NCBI RefSeq assembly: GCF_037101375.1
Contig: NZ_AP029019.1
Span: forward strand, 992,001 to 1,056,000
From: Acidovorax sp. DW039
GTDB taxonomy: Bacteria > Pseudomonadota > Gammaproteobacteria > Burkholderiales > Burkholderiaceae_C
Length of the DNA stretch: 64,000 bases
Direction of reading: 5' to 3'
A program made the position numbers and the translations under genes. Shown in pieces: positions 51,043-59,345 of the stretch. Position 1 is the stretch's first letter; the number at the start of each line of letters is the position of its first letter. The notes beneath the pieces were generated by a model, which had not been told where the DNA came from, ran no database searches, and worked only from the letters and a program-made list of their open reading frames with translations.

Positions 51043-51269
51043 ACAGCCTGCCTCTGTGTGACCCGCAGGTGGCGGGGTGTTTGCAGAATTTTGGTGGACT
51101 TGCCAAAACGAATCTGGCACAAACGCGCCCACGGATTGCCATGAACAGGCTCGGCCATTGCGAGTGAGCCTGCGCTTCCGTCACCAAAACGCGCTGCTGT
51201 CATGGTGCTGCGGCTGCGTACCCATCATTGAATATGTTGCGGCCTGGGGGCTGCGATGCAGGAGCGTGG

Positions 51270-52541
51270 ATGTCGATAAGGCTCAAATTCAACCTGGTAC
51301 TGGCCGTCGTGCTGTTGCTGGCGGCTGTGGGGGCCGGGTATTACGTGCATGGTTTTCTGCAGAAGGCTGCACTGGAGGAAGTGCGCCACAACTCGCAGCT
51401 GATGATGCATTCGGCCATGGCCATCCGGGACTACACCACCGAACTGGTCAAGCCCCATCTCGACGAAAAGCTGGCAGACCAGTTCCTGCCGCAGACGGTG
51501 CCCGCCTATGCAGCCACCGAAACCCTCAAGCGCTTGCAGACGCGGTTTCCGGGCTACGAATACAAAGAGGCCGTGCTCAACCCCACCAACGCGCGCGACC
51601 GAGCCAACGAGTGGGAGGAGCGTGTCATTCATGACTTCCGTGACGGCAAGCTCGACCTCAAGCAGGAGGTAACCGGTGAGGTGGGCGAGGGCATGCACCG
51701 CGCCCTGTACGTGGCGCGGCCCATCACCATCAAGCAGCCCCAGTGCATGGCTTGCCATAGCTCGCCGGCGGTGGCTCCGCCCACCATGCTCAAGATTTAC
51801 GGTGAAAAGAACGGCTTTGGCTGGGCCATGAACGAAACCGTAGGGGTGCAGGTGGTGAAGGTGCCCATGTTCTATCCACTGGAGAAGGCCCGCCAGACCT
51901 TCTACAACGTGATGGGTGCCTTGGTGGGCAGCTTTGTGCTGTTGTTTGTGGGGCTGAACCTGTCGCTGTCTTCGCTGGTGATTGAGCCCATGGCGCGGCT
52001 CAACAGCAAGCTGGAAGACCTGGCGACCAAAGACTTCCTCACGGATCTGGTCAACCGCCGCCGCTTCTTTGAGCGGCTGGAGACCGAGATGGCTGCCATC
52101 CGGGTCAAGAACAGCAGCCTGTCGGTGGTGATCTTCGATATCGACTTCTTCAAGCGCATCAACGACACCTTTGGTCATGACTCGGGTGACGTCGTTCTCA
52201 AGAGCACGGCCCTGCGGGTGCGGGAGCTGCTGCGCTCCTCAGACTGCGCTGCACGGTTTGGCGGGGAGGAGTTCATCATCCTGCTCAAGGAGACCCCGCT
52301 GGATGCCGCCATGGCCATTGCCGAGGCCGTGCGCGCACGCATTGCTGGCACGCCGTTCGACGCTGTGGGCCATGTCAGCGCCAGCTTTGGCGTGGCCACC
52401 TGGGACCACCGCGAAGACAGCCATGCCCTGATCAAGCGGGCGGATGAGGCCTTGTACATGGCCAAGTCACAGGGCCGCAACCGCGTGGTGCAGGCGGCAG
52501 AGCCAGGGGCTTCAGGCCCGCAGCCTACCCTGCCTATCTAA
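51270..52541 (+). CDS. Diguanylate cyclase with periplasmic CxxCH (heme) sensor domain
   Basis: 423 aa. TM1 at about 7-26, a periplasmic domain to about 210 resembling DUF3365 (Tll0287-like) with a c-type heme motif CMACH (C159, C162, H163), TM2 at about 212-238, then GGDEF. The active motif is GGEEF (331-335) and the inhibitory RxxD site is kept (RSSD, 322-325), so it should make cyclic-di-GMP with product feedback. A covalently bound heme would let it sense redox state or a gas. ATG 51270 has AGGAG 5 nt upstream. Confidence 0.88.
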   Translation: MSIRLKFNLVLAVVLLLAAVGAGYYVHGFLQKAALEEVRHNSQLMMHSAMAIRDYTTELVKPHLDEKLADQFLPQTVPAYAATETLKRLQTRFPGYEYKEAVLNPTNARDRANEWEERVIHDFRDGKLDLKQEVTGEVGEGMHRALYVARPITIKQPQCMACHSSPAVAPPTMLKIYGEKNGFGWAMNETVGVQVVKVPMFYPLEKARQTFYNVMGALVGSFVLLFVGLNLSLSSLVIEPMARLNSKLEDLATKDFLTDLVNRRRFFERLETEMAAIRVKNSSLSVVIFDIDFFKRINDTFGHDSGDVVLKSTALRVRELLRSSDCAARFGGEEFIILLKETPLDAAMAIAEAVRARIAGTPFDAVGHVSASFGVATWDHREDSHALIKRADEALYMAKSQGRNRVVQAAEPGASGPQPTLPI

Positions 52542-52551
52542 AGCAGGTTGG

Positions 52552-53022
52552 TCAGTGCGCCGGGGCGGTATGCAGCTCGCCCCAGTTCGCTTTGGCAGAT
52601 GCGTATTCAGTGATGTAGGCATTTGCCAGCGCTGTCTTCTGATCCTCACTCAGCAGCTTGCCCGCCATCTGGAAGAAGCGGTGTTCTTCTTCTTTCAGAT
52701 GGTGCTCCACCTTGTGTGTGAGCTTTCGGGCCAAGGGTAACCAGGCTGGGCTGGATGCTTCTGTAGCTTCCAGTTCCTCCACCAACTCGTCAATCTGGTG
52801 GTGCTCTGCGATGGCGTGGCGGGAGAGGTCCATGCCCTCATCGTGCTGCATGAGCGGAATGTAGAAGTGCCGGTCTTCCGCCAGCGCGTGAACGGCCAGC
52901 TCTTGCTTGAGCGCGGCAAACAGATCGTGCCGCTCGGGGGTGTCACCACGGGTCTCCAGCAGTCGGGCGCTCAAGCTTCTTTGCAACTCGTGGCTTTGGC
53001 GCAGGGCTTCAAAGATGTTCAA
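52552..53022 (-). CDS. Hemerythrin HHE-domain protein
   Basis: 156 aa from a TTG at 53022, which has GGAGG 8 nt upstream; no ATG or GTG is suitably placed. Di-iron ligand blocks of the four-helix hemerythrin fold are visible: LRQSHELQRSL, HALAEDRHFYIPL, AEHHQIDELVEEL and HKVEHHLKEEEHRFF. Such proteins bind oxygen, nitric oxide or iron. It lies 14 bp downstream of the DUF1328 gene, so they may be co-transcribed, and it converges on the heme-type diguanylate cyclase. Confidence 0.82.
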   Translation of the reverse strand: MNIFEALRQSHELQRSLSARLLETRGDTPERHDLFAALKQELAVHALAEDRHFYIPLMQHDEGMDLSRHAIAEHHQIDELVEELEATEASSPAWLPLARKLTHKVEHHLKEEEHRFFQMAGKLLSEDQKTALANAYITEYASAKANWGELHTAPAH

Positions 53023-53036
53023 GGCGAGGGCCTCCC

Positions 53037-53222
53037 TTACTTGAGACTGTTGCGCACGGCGCTGGCACCTTTGACTGCCAGAATGACAAACACCACAGCC
53101 AGTGCGAGGAAGAGCACAAACAGAATCTTGGCGATACCGGCCGCACCGGAAGCGACACCGGTGAATCCCATGGCCCCCGCAATCAGGGAAACGATGGCAA
53201 ACAGGATGGCGTACTTGAGCAT
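53037..53222 (-). CDS. DUF1328 (YtjA-type) small membrane protein
   Basis: 61 aa, two membrane helices ([19 protein letters not shown] and [20 protein letters not shown]) joined by a Gly-rich turn ([11 protein letters not shown]). This is the standard form of the conserved DUF1328/YtjA family of unknown function. GGAGGAG lies upstream of the ATG. It precedes the hemerythrin-domain gene. Confidence 0.9.
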   Translation of the reverse strand: MLKYAILFAIVSLIAGAMGFTGVASGAAGIAKILFVLFLALAVVFVILAVKGASAVRNSLK

Positions 53223-53619
53223 GGGGGTCTCCTCCGTGATCGGGTCCGCACCGTGCGGCCCTTGGTGTGCAAACGATAAGCAGCGGGGCGCTATGGGTGC
53301 GTAGGGATGGAAGCAGACCTGATGTAGGAGGGCGAGCATAGGAAGGGGTCTTTTGGCGCGGCAATGCAAAAGGGCCCCTTGGGGCCCTTATGTGTGGTGT
53401 CTGTTTTTGGTCCGCGTTCACATCGCTGGCGCGATATGAACTCCGCCCCAAGACCGATACCGCGCTGTCAGCGCGGCGGGCTTACAGCCCTGCAGCAGCA
53501 CGCAGTGCCGCTGCCTTGTCCGTGCGTTGGCTGCGGCACGGGCCTTGCGACCCTTCACATCGGCGTTGCCGATATGAGCCTGCGCCGAAAGCCAGCCAAG
53601 CTCGCTTCGCTCGGGGCCT
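53223..53619. other. Region between DUF1328 gene and metK with a tandem duplication
   Basis: 397 bp with no gene. It contains a palindrome AAGGGCCCC-TT-GGGGCCCTT (53370-53389), then two diverged units beginning TTCACATCG...CGATATGA at 53417 and 53554. The first unit contains a copy of the metK 3' end that still encodes [17 protein letters not shown] on the minus strand (about 53485-53523). Confidence 0.65.
53370..53389. terminator. GC-rich palindrome, possible terminator
   Basis: Nine-bp perfect arms (AAGGGCCCC / GGGGCCCTT) with a 2-nt centre. On the minus strand it lies downstream of metK and is followed by a short T-rich stretch (TTTTGC), so it may end the metK transcript. Confidence 0.4.
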
Positions 53620-54801
53620 TTACAGGCCCGCAGCAGCGCGCAGCGCCGCTGCCTTGTCTGTCTTTTCCCAAGTGAACTCGGGCTCTTCGCGGCCGAAGTG
53701 GCCGTAGGCGGCGGTCTTGCTGTAGATGGGGCGCAGCAGGTCCAGCATCTGGATGATGCCCTTGGGGCGCAGGTCAAAGTGGGCTTCCACCAGCTTGGCG
53801 ATCTCTGCGTCGGGGATCACACCGGTGCCTTCGGTGTACACAGTGATGTTCATCGGGCGGGCCACGCCAATCGCGTACGCCACCTGAATCTGGCACTGGC
53901 GCGCCAGGCCAGCGGCCACGATGTTCTTGGCCACGTAACGGGCAGCGTAGGCGGCCGAGCGGTCCACCTTGCTGGGGTCCTTGCCGCTGAAGGCGCCGCC
54001 ACCGTGGGGGCAGGCACCGCCGTAGGTGTCCACGATGATCTTGCGGCCAGTCAGACCGCAGTCGCCTTGCGGGCCGCCGATGACGAAGCGGCCTGTGGGG
54101 TTGATCAGGTACTTGGTGTCCTGCAGCCATTCCTTGGGCAGCACGGGCTTGATGATTTCCTCGATGCAGGCCTCGTAGAAGCTGGCCTTCATCTTGGTGG
54201 CTGTTTCCGACTGGTCGGGGCTGTGCTGGGTGGAGAGCACCACGGTGTCGATGCTGTGGGGCTTGCCGTCCACATAGCGCATCGTGATCTGGCTCTTGGC
54301 ATCAGGGCGCAGGAAGGGCAGGCGGCCGTCCTTGCGCAACTGGGCCTGGCGCTCGACCACGCGGTGGGCGTAGTAGATGGGCGCAGGCATCAGCTCGGGC
54401 GTTTCGTCGCAGGCGTAGCCAAACATCAGGCCTTGGTCGCCTGCACCGATGTTCAGGTGGTCATCGGAGGCGTGGTCCACGCCCTGGGCGATGTCGTTGG
54501 ATTGCTTGTCGTAGGCCACCAGCACCGCGCAGCCCTTGTAGTCGATGCCGTATTCGGTGTTGTCGTAGCCGATGCGCTTGATGGTGTCGCGCGCGACCTG
54601 GATGTAGTCGACGTGGGCGTTGGTGGTGATCTCACCCGCCAGCACGACGAGGCCGGTGTTGGTCAGCGTCTCAGCGGCCACACGGCTCTTGGGGTCTTGT
54701 TCGAAGATTGCGTCCAGGATCGCGTCAGAGATCTGGTCTGCCACCTTGTCGGGGTGGCCTTCAGAGACGGATTCCGAGGTAAAGAGAAAGTCGTTCGCCA
54801 T
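53620..54801 (-). CDS. metK: S-adenosylmethionine synthase
   Basis: 393 aa. Family blocks: [54 protein letters not shown] (signature 1) and [19 protein letters not shown] (signature 2). It makes S-adenosylmethionine from methionine and ATP as a cytosolic tetramer. The final 13 residues and stop are repeated about 135 bp downstream in a decayed duplicate. It is divergent from the acyltransferase pair. Confidence 0.98.
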   Translation of the reverse strand: MANDFLFTSESVSEGHPDKVADQISDAILDAIFEQDPKSRVAAETLTNTGLVVLAGEITTNAHVDYIQVARDTIKRIGYDNTEYGIDYKGCAVLVAYDKQSNDIAQGVDHASDDHLNIGAGDQGLMFGYACDETPELMPAPIYYAHRVVERQAQLRKDGRLPFLRPDAKSQITMRYVDGKPHSIDTVVLSTQHSPDQSETATKMKASFYEACIEEIIKPVLPKEWLQDTKYLINPTGRFVIGGPQGDCGLTGRKIIVDTYGGACPHGGGAFSGKDPSKVDRSAAYAARYVAKNIVAAGLARQCQIQVAYAIGVARPMNITVYTEGTGVIPDAEIAKLVEAHFDLRPKGIIQMLDLLRPIYSKTAAYGHFGREEPEFTWEKTDKAAALRAAAGL

Positions 54802-54931
54802 TTGAATAAACTCCTGTGTTCCGGCATTTTGGGCGTCGCCCGCAGCCTTGGAGCTTTGGCGAACGCTTTAGCAGATTTTTTTCACGTCGCCCTGCAAGTT
54901 GCTCATTTAACTCAGCGACACATCTATTTTA

Positions 54932-55783
54932 ATGCCAGTCGTCTTCCGTTTCTTTTCCCGATTTCCTTTGTGGCTGCTGCATGCCCTGGGGTTTGTATTG
55001 GGCTGGGTGGCATTTGCTGCCTCGGGTATCTATCGCAGGCGCTTTCTGGCCAATGCAGCCTTGGCCGGTTATTCCTTTGCCCAGGTGCGCGCTGCAGTCG
55101 GCCATGCCGGGCGCATGGTGGCCGAGCTGCCCCGGCTGTGGCTGGGTGCGCCTGTGCCCGTGCGTGTGGTGAATGAGCCGTGTGTGGAGGCTGCCTGGGA
55201 GGCGGGGCGCGGCATCATCTTCCTGACGCCGCATCTGGGTTGCTTTGAGATGTCTGCGCAAGCGGTGGCCCAGCGCTGGAGCCAGCAGCGCGGGCCCATC
55301 ACAGTGCTCTACCGGCCTGCCCGCCAGGCCTGGCTGGCCAAGGTGATGGAGACAGCGCGCAACCGCCCGGGCATGCAGGCCGTGCCTACCACGCTGGCGG
55401 GTGTGCGGCAGATGATCAAAGCCCTGCGCCGTGGCGAGGCTGTGGGCCTGCTGCCCGACCAGGTGCCGCCTGAAGGGCTGGGCATGTGGTCGCCCGTGTT
55501 TGGCAAAGACGCCTACACCATGACGCTGGCTGCGCGCCTGGCCTTGCAGACGGGGGCCACGGTGCTGCTGGTGCGCTGTGAGCGTGAGAGCGCAGGCCGT
55601 GGATTTGTGATGTATGCGGAGCCTCTGCCGCAACCGCTTTCGACCGATCTGGAGACTGCCGTGCGGCAAATCAACGAAGCCATGGAACATGTGATTCGGC
55701 AGTGCCCCGGCCAGTACCTGTGGGGTTATGGCCGCTACAAGCAGCCTCGGGCCGATGGTCCGGCAACCGAAGGGAATGCATGA
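54932..55783 (+). CDS. Lipid A biosynthesis-type acyltransferase (LpxL/HtrB family), first copy
   Basis: 283 aa. An N-terminal membrane anchor (FPLWLLHALGFVLGWVAFAASG) and the acyltransferase motif H-x4-E in FLTPHLGCFEMSAQ; further block VGLLPDQVPPEGLGMWSPVFGK. Members add secondary acyl chains to Kdo2-lipid A at the inner membrane. The gene is directly followed by a second member whose start overlaps its stop. Which chain it adds cannot be told. Confidence 0.88.
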   Translation: MPVVFRFFSRFPLWLLHALGFVLGWVAFAASGIYRRRFLANAALAGYSFAQVRAAVGHAGRMVAELPRLWLGAPVPVRVVNEPCVEAAWEAGRGIIFLTPHLGCFEMSAQAVAQRWSQQRGPITVLYRPARQAWLAKVMETARNRPGMQAVPTTLAGVRQMIKALRRGEAVGLLPDQVPPEGLGMWSPVFGKDAYTMTLAARLALQTGATVLLVRCERESAGRGFVMYAEPLPQPLSTDLETAVRQINEAMEHVIRQCPGQYLWGYGRYKQPRADGPATEGNA

Positions 55784-56649
55784 TGAGCCGCTTTGGCGTG
55801 TGGTTCATGGGCATGCTTGCGCACCTGCCGCTACCGGTGTTGCGGGGCCTGGGGTATGGCTTGGGGCGCTTGCTGTTCGTGCTGGCCGCGCCGCGCCGCA
55901 GGATCACGTTGCGTAACCTGGAGTTGTGCTTTCCGCAAGCCTCTGAGGCCCAGCGCCTGCAGTGGGCGCGGGAGAGCTTTGTGGTGTTCTGCCAGACCTG
56001 GCTGGACCGCAGCTGGCTGTGGTCTGCGCCGCGCGAGGTGGTGGAGCGCCGCGTCAAGCTGCAGGGCGCGGTGCATGAGCTTGAAGGCGACGAGCCCACC
56101 ATCATCTTTGCGCCCCACTTCTACGGCATGGACGCTGGCGGGCTGGTGTTGCCCTTGCGTACCACGCGCGCCTTCACCTCCATTTTCTCCACCCATCCGG
56201 ATCCGGCCATCGATGCATGGTTCATGCAAGGCCGCCAGCGGTTTGGCGATGTGCGCATGCTCAATCGGGCCGATGGCGTGAAGCCCATCATTTCCAACCT
56301 GCGCAAGGGCGGCTTGCTGTATCTGCTGCCCGATATGGATTTTGGTGCGGGCGAATCGGTCTTTGTGCCCTTTTATGGCGTGCAGGCAGCCACGGTGCCT
56401 TCGCTGTCTCGTTTTGCGCGGCTGGGGCGTGCCAAGGTGATTGGCATGTACACCCGGCTGACCCCTGAAGGCTATGTGGCCGAGCTGACACCCGCCTGGG
56501 ACAACTACCCCACAGACGACGTGCTGGCCGACACGGCCCGCATGAACCGGGAACTGGAGGGCTACATCAACACCATGCCTGGCCAGTATTACTGGGTGCA
56601 CAAGCGCTTCAAGACACGTCCTGAAGGGCAGCCTTCGGTGTACGGATAA
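55780..56649 (+). CDS. Lipid A biosynthesis-type acyltransferase, second copy
   Basis: 289 aa from ATG 55780, which overlaps the stop of the first copy (ATGATG arrangement). The N-terminal hydrophobic anchor is VWFMGMLAHLPLPVLRGLGYGLG. The catalytic motif is H-x4-D in IFAPHFYGMDAGG; another block is LLYLLPDMDFGAGESVFVPFYG. The two neighbours are only distantly alike, so this is not a recent duplication. Together they probably give the two late acylations of lipid A (LpxL and LpxM roles). Confidence 0.88.
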   Translation: MMSRFGVWFMGMLAHLPLPVLRGLGYGLGRLLFVLAAPRRRITLRNLELCFPQASEAQRLQWARESFVVFCQTWLDRSWLWSAPREVVERRVKLQGAVHELEGDEPTIIFAPHFYGMDAGGLVLPLRTTRAFTSIFSTHPDPAIDAWFMQGRQRFGDVRMLNRADGVKPIISNLRKGGLLYLLPDMDFGAGESVFVPFYGVQAATVPSLSRFARLGRAKVIGMYTRLTPEGYVAELTPAWDNYPTDDVLADTARMNRELEGYINTMPGQYYWVHKRFKTRPEGQPSVYG

Positions 56650-56801
56650 ACGCGACGGCTTCCGCCCCTTGGCGTTGGCCCCGCCTTGGCCTTGTCGGGT
56701 CCAGTCCAAGTAAGCCGTGCTGAACGCTGCCGACCCTGAAACATTTTTGCCGGAAGTTTGACCAAAATCAGGGTTTTGGAGCGTGGGAAAAGCGCAACAC
56801 G

Positions 56802-57710
56802 CTACCAATTTAATAGCAAAAAGTGCCTTAGCTCGGTAGCGACACGTTCGGGCTGCTCGTGAACAATCCAGTGGGATGCGTGCTCCACCTGTCGCAAGTG
56901 CAGGCGATGCACCCAGTCCGGCAGGCCATGAAGCAAGCCTGGCAACAGGGCCGGGTCGTCCATGCCCCATAGCACCATCGTGGGCATATCCACTTGCAGC
57001 ATGGAAGGGGGCAGCTCCAGGTCCAGCGCGGCGCGGTCGCCCTCGCGGGGTGGGCGCAGAGGACTGGCCCGGTAGTAGTTGCATGCACCTGTGAGGCCTT
57101 TGCTCCACAGGGCCTTGTACTGTGATCGCACTGTGTCAGTCAGCCAGCCGGGGGGCAGGCCAGCGGGCGTGTGGAAGAAGCCGAACAGCCGCTCGAACTG
57201 ATGGTCTGACAGCAGTGCTTCTGCATCAGCTCTGCACAAAAAGTGCATGTATTGGCTGGCTGCCTGCTGAGCAGGGTTGCTTTGCAACTCGCGCAGGAAG
57301 GCCCCTGGATGGGGCGAGTTGATGATGGCCAGCCGCTTGAGCCATTGGGGCTGCTGGTTGGCCAGATTCCAGGCCACAGCGCCGCCCCAGTCGTGCGCCA
57401 CCAGGCATTCCACAGCCCCGGATGGGCAAATGGTGGAGATCAGCGCAATGATGTCCTGCACCAGATGCTTGGCCCGGTAGGCGTCCGTAGCGGCTGGGCT
57501 GCTGGAGTCTCCGAACCCGCGCAAGTACGGCGCAACGCAGTAGTAGCCGCCGTTTTCTGGTCGCGAAAAGTGCAGCAACAGCTCATCCCAGATGAAGGCA
57601 CCCTCGGGAAACCCGTGCAGGAACAGCAGGGTTGGTCGACCAGGAATACCGGCTTCCCGGCAGACCAGTGAAATACCGTGAGGCAGGGCGATGGTGCGTT
57701 GTTGAATCAT
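56802..57710 (-). CDS. Alpha/beta hydrolase, epoxide-hydrolase-like
   Basis: 302 aa. HGFPE (oxyanion region, 32-36), then CLVAHDWGGAVAWNLA with Asp107 at the nucleophile position, a lid with tyrosines (SQYMHF, NYYRASPLR), MVLWGMDDPALLPG and the catalytic His in VEHASHWIVHEQPERV. An Asp nucleophile with HGFPE fits soluble epoxide hydrolases and haloacetate/haloalkane dehalogenases. The last residues (LLLNW-stop) are encoded by a partial copy of the dispersed palindrome (TTTAATAGC). It stands between other strand genes with no pathway partner. Confidence 0.85.
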   Translation of the reverse strand: MIQQRTIALPHGISLVCREAGIPGRPTLLFLHGFPEGAFIWDELLLHFSRPENGGYYCVAPYLRGFGDSSSPAATDAYRAKHLVQDIIALISTICPSGAVECLVAHDWGGAVAWNLANQQPQWLKRLAIINSPHPGAFLRELQSNPAQQAASQYMHFLCRADAEALLSDHQFERLFGFFHTPAGLPPGWLTDTVRSQYKALWSKGLTGACNYYRASPLRPPREGDRAALDLELPPSMLQVDMPTMVLWGMDDPALLPGLLHGLPDWVHRLHLRQVEHASHWIVHEQPERVATELRHFLLLNW

Positions 57711-57724
57711 GGCGCTTGCTATGA

Positions 57725-57774
57725 ATTTAATAGCTTCTTGCGCCCGATTTGTAAGCGCTAGAGGCTATTTTGCT
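57725..57774. repeat. Dispersed palindrome, copy 8 (overlaps engB 3' end)
   Basis: CTTGCGCCC (57737-57745), 7-nt spacer, AAGCGCTAG (57753-57761), flanked by TTTAATAGCTT and AGGCTATTTTGC. The TAG stop of engB (57758-57760, minus strand) lies in the right arm, and its last residues QNSL are repeat-coded. Confidence 0.8.
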
Positions 57775-58516
57775 CTGAGGTTGTTTCAGGGGCGGCAACC
57801 GTAGGCTCTGGGTCTGCTGAAGGTGCATTGGGCGCTGCCAGCGGCTGCGCTGGATGGGACCATTGCCACAACAGTTGAGCTACGTCATCAACCCCCTGCT
57901 TTTTGAGGGCAGAAAACATCTTCACCTCACCCCCGCCCGCCTGCAGTCGCGTAATGGACAGGACCTTAGCCTGCTCCGACCGGGTCAGCTTGTCTGCCTT
58001 GGTCAGCAGGATGAGGAACTTCAGGCCCTCTTCCACGCGGGGACGAACGACTTCGAGCAGGGCCTCGTCCAGCTCCGTCAACCCGAGTCGGGGATCGCAC
58101 AGCAAAACAATGCCTGTGAGGCTGGTGCGGCTGACCAGATAGTTCACCATGACCTGTTGCCAGCGCACTTTGTCCGACCGCGACACCGCCGCGTAGCCGT
58201 AGCCCGGCAGGTCGGCAAGCACAGCGTCCGTCACGCCCTGCTTTCCCAGTGAGAACAGGTTGATGTGCTGTGTACGCCCAGGCTTCTTGGAGGCAAATGC
58301 CAGCTGTTTTTGCTGTGTAAGGGTGTTGATGCAGGTAGATTTGCCTGCATTGGAGCGTCCCACAAAGGCGATTTCCGGCACATCGATGGGGGGAAGGTGG
58401 TGCAACTGGGCCGCCGTGGTGAGGAAGCGTGCGGTGTGCATCCAGCCCATGGCCGTTTTTGCGTCTGGCACAGGAGCGGGGGCGCCGTCAACTGGCGCGG
58501 GAGGTGGGGTAGTCAT
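57758..58516 (-). CDS. engB: Ribosome biogenesis GTPase EngB (YihA/YsxC)
   Basis: 252 aa with a Pro/Ala-rich N-terminus. GTPase motifs: G1 GRSNAGKS (53-60), G2/PGRTQHINLF, G3 DLPGYGYA, G4 TKADKL, G5 SALKKQG. This circularly unpermuted Era-like GTPase is needed for large-subunit ribosome assembly. The C-terminal 40 residues are low-complexity (APNAPSADPEPTVAAPETT) and end in a palindromic repeat that supplies the stop. It is divergent from cytochrome c4. Confidence 0.95.
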   Translation of the reverse strand: MTTPPPAPVDGAPAPVPDAKTAMGWMHTARFLTTAAQLHHLPPIDVPEIAFVGRSNAGKSTCINTLTQQKQLAFASKKPGRTQHINLFSLGKQGVTDAVLADLPGYGYAAVSRSDKVRWQQVMVNYLVSRTSLTGIVLLCDPRLGLTELDEALLEVVRPRVEEGLKFLILLTKADKLTRSEQAKVLSITRLQAGGGEVKMFSALKKQGVDDVAQLLWQWSHPAQPLAAPNAPSADPEPTVAAPETTSEQNSL

Positions 58517-58588
58517 GGAAAGTTGGGCTGCTCTGGAGCCTCATTGTAGAATCGTCACGCTTTTGGCACATAAACATACACCCTCGAT

Positions 58589-59218
58589 ATGAAGCTGCTT
58601 GCCCCCCTGTTGACGGCTGCCGTGCTGGCAGCACCTGTTTTCTCGGCCTTTGCTGCGGGTGATGCACCCAAGGCAGCCAAACCAGATCTCGTCAAGGGCG
58701 AGGCCAGCTTTACAGCCGTGTGCGCAGCGTGCCATGGTGCCGATGGCAACTCTGCCATCGCCGCCAATCCCAAGCTTGCGCAGCAGCATCCTGAGTACCT
58801 GGTCAAGCAACTGCAGGAGTTCAAGTCTGGCAAGCGCAACAACGCAGTCATGAAGGGCTTTGCCTCCATGCTGTCTGACGAGGACATGAAAAACATTGCC
58901 TACTGGGTTGCGTCCAAGCCTGCCAAGGCCGGATTCGCCAAGGACAAGGACTTGGTGTCACTGGGCGAGCGCATCTACCGCGGCGGTGTTCCAGACCGCA
59001 ACATTGCCGCCTGTGCCGGTTGCCATAGCCCCAACGGTGCAGGTATTCCTGCACAGTACCCCCGACTGTCGGGTCAACATGCCGATTACACGGTCGCGCA
59101 GCTCAACACCTTCCGCGACGGCACACGCGCCAACAGCACACAGATGACCCAGGTGGCCGCCAAGCTGAACGACAAGGAAATCAAGGCGGTGGCTGACTAC
59201 ATCGCTGGCTTGCGCTGA
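58589..59218 (+). CDS. Di-heme cytochrome c4
   Basis: 209 aa. Signal peptide (MKLLAPLLTAAVLAAPVFSAFA), then two similar class I cytochrome c domains with CAACH (C45, C48, H49) and CAGCH (C142, C145, H146). The length and GASMLSDEDMKNIAYWVAS-like repeats fit cytochrome c4, a periplasmic electron carrier to terminal oxidases. Heme attachment would be done by the ResB-CcsB system encoded just downstream. Confidence 0.93.
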   Translation: MKLLAPLLTAAVLAAPVFSAFAAGDAPKAAKPDLVKGEASFTAVCAACHGADGNSAIAANPKLAQQHPEYLVKQLQEFKSGKRNNAVMKGFASMLSDEDMKNIAYWVASKPAKAGFAKDKDLVSLGERIYRGGVPDRNIAACAGCHSPNGAGIPAQYPRLSGQHADYTVAQLNTFRDGTRANSTQMTQVAAKLNDKEIKAVADYIAGLR

Positions 59219-59280
59219 GCGTGTGTGAGCCGCGGTACTGAACCGGTGCCGCACGGAACCAACCGCCAATAAACAAACCC

Positions 59281-59322
59281 AAAAAAGGGCGGGTCCATCC
59301 AACCGATGGCCCCGCCCTTTTT
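59281..59322 (+). terminator. Intrinsic terminator after cytochrome c4
   Basis: AAAAAAGGGCGGG pairs with CCCGCCCTTTTT around a loop that contains a second small stem (CCATC/GATGG). It separates cytochrome c4 from resB and can also work on the opposite strand. Confidence 0.85.
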
Positions 59323-59345
59323 CTTTCGCCTTCCCTCACCTCTTC

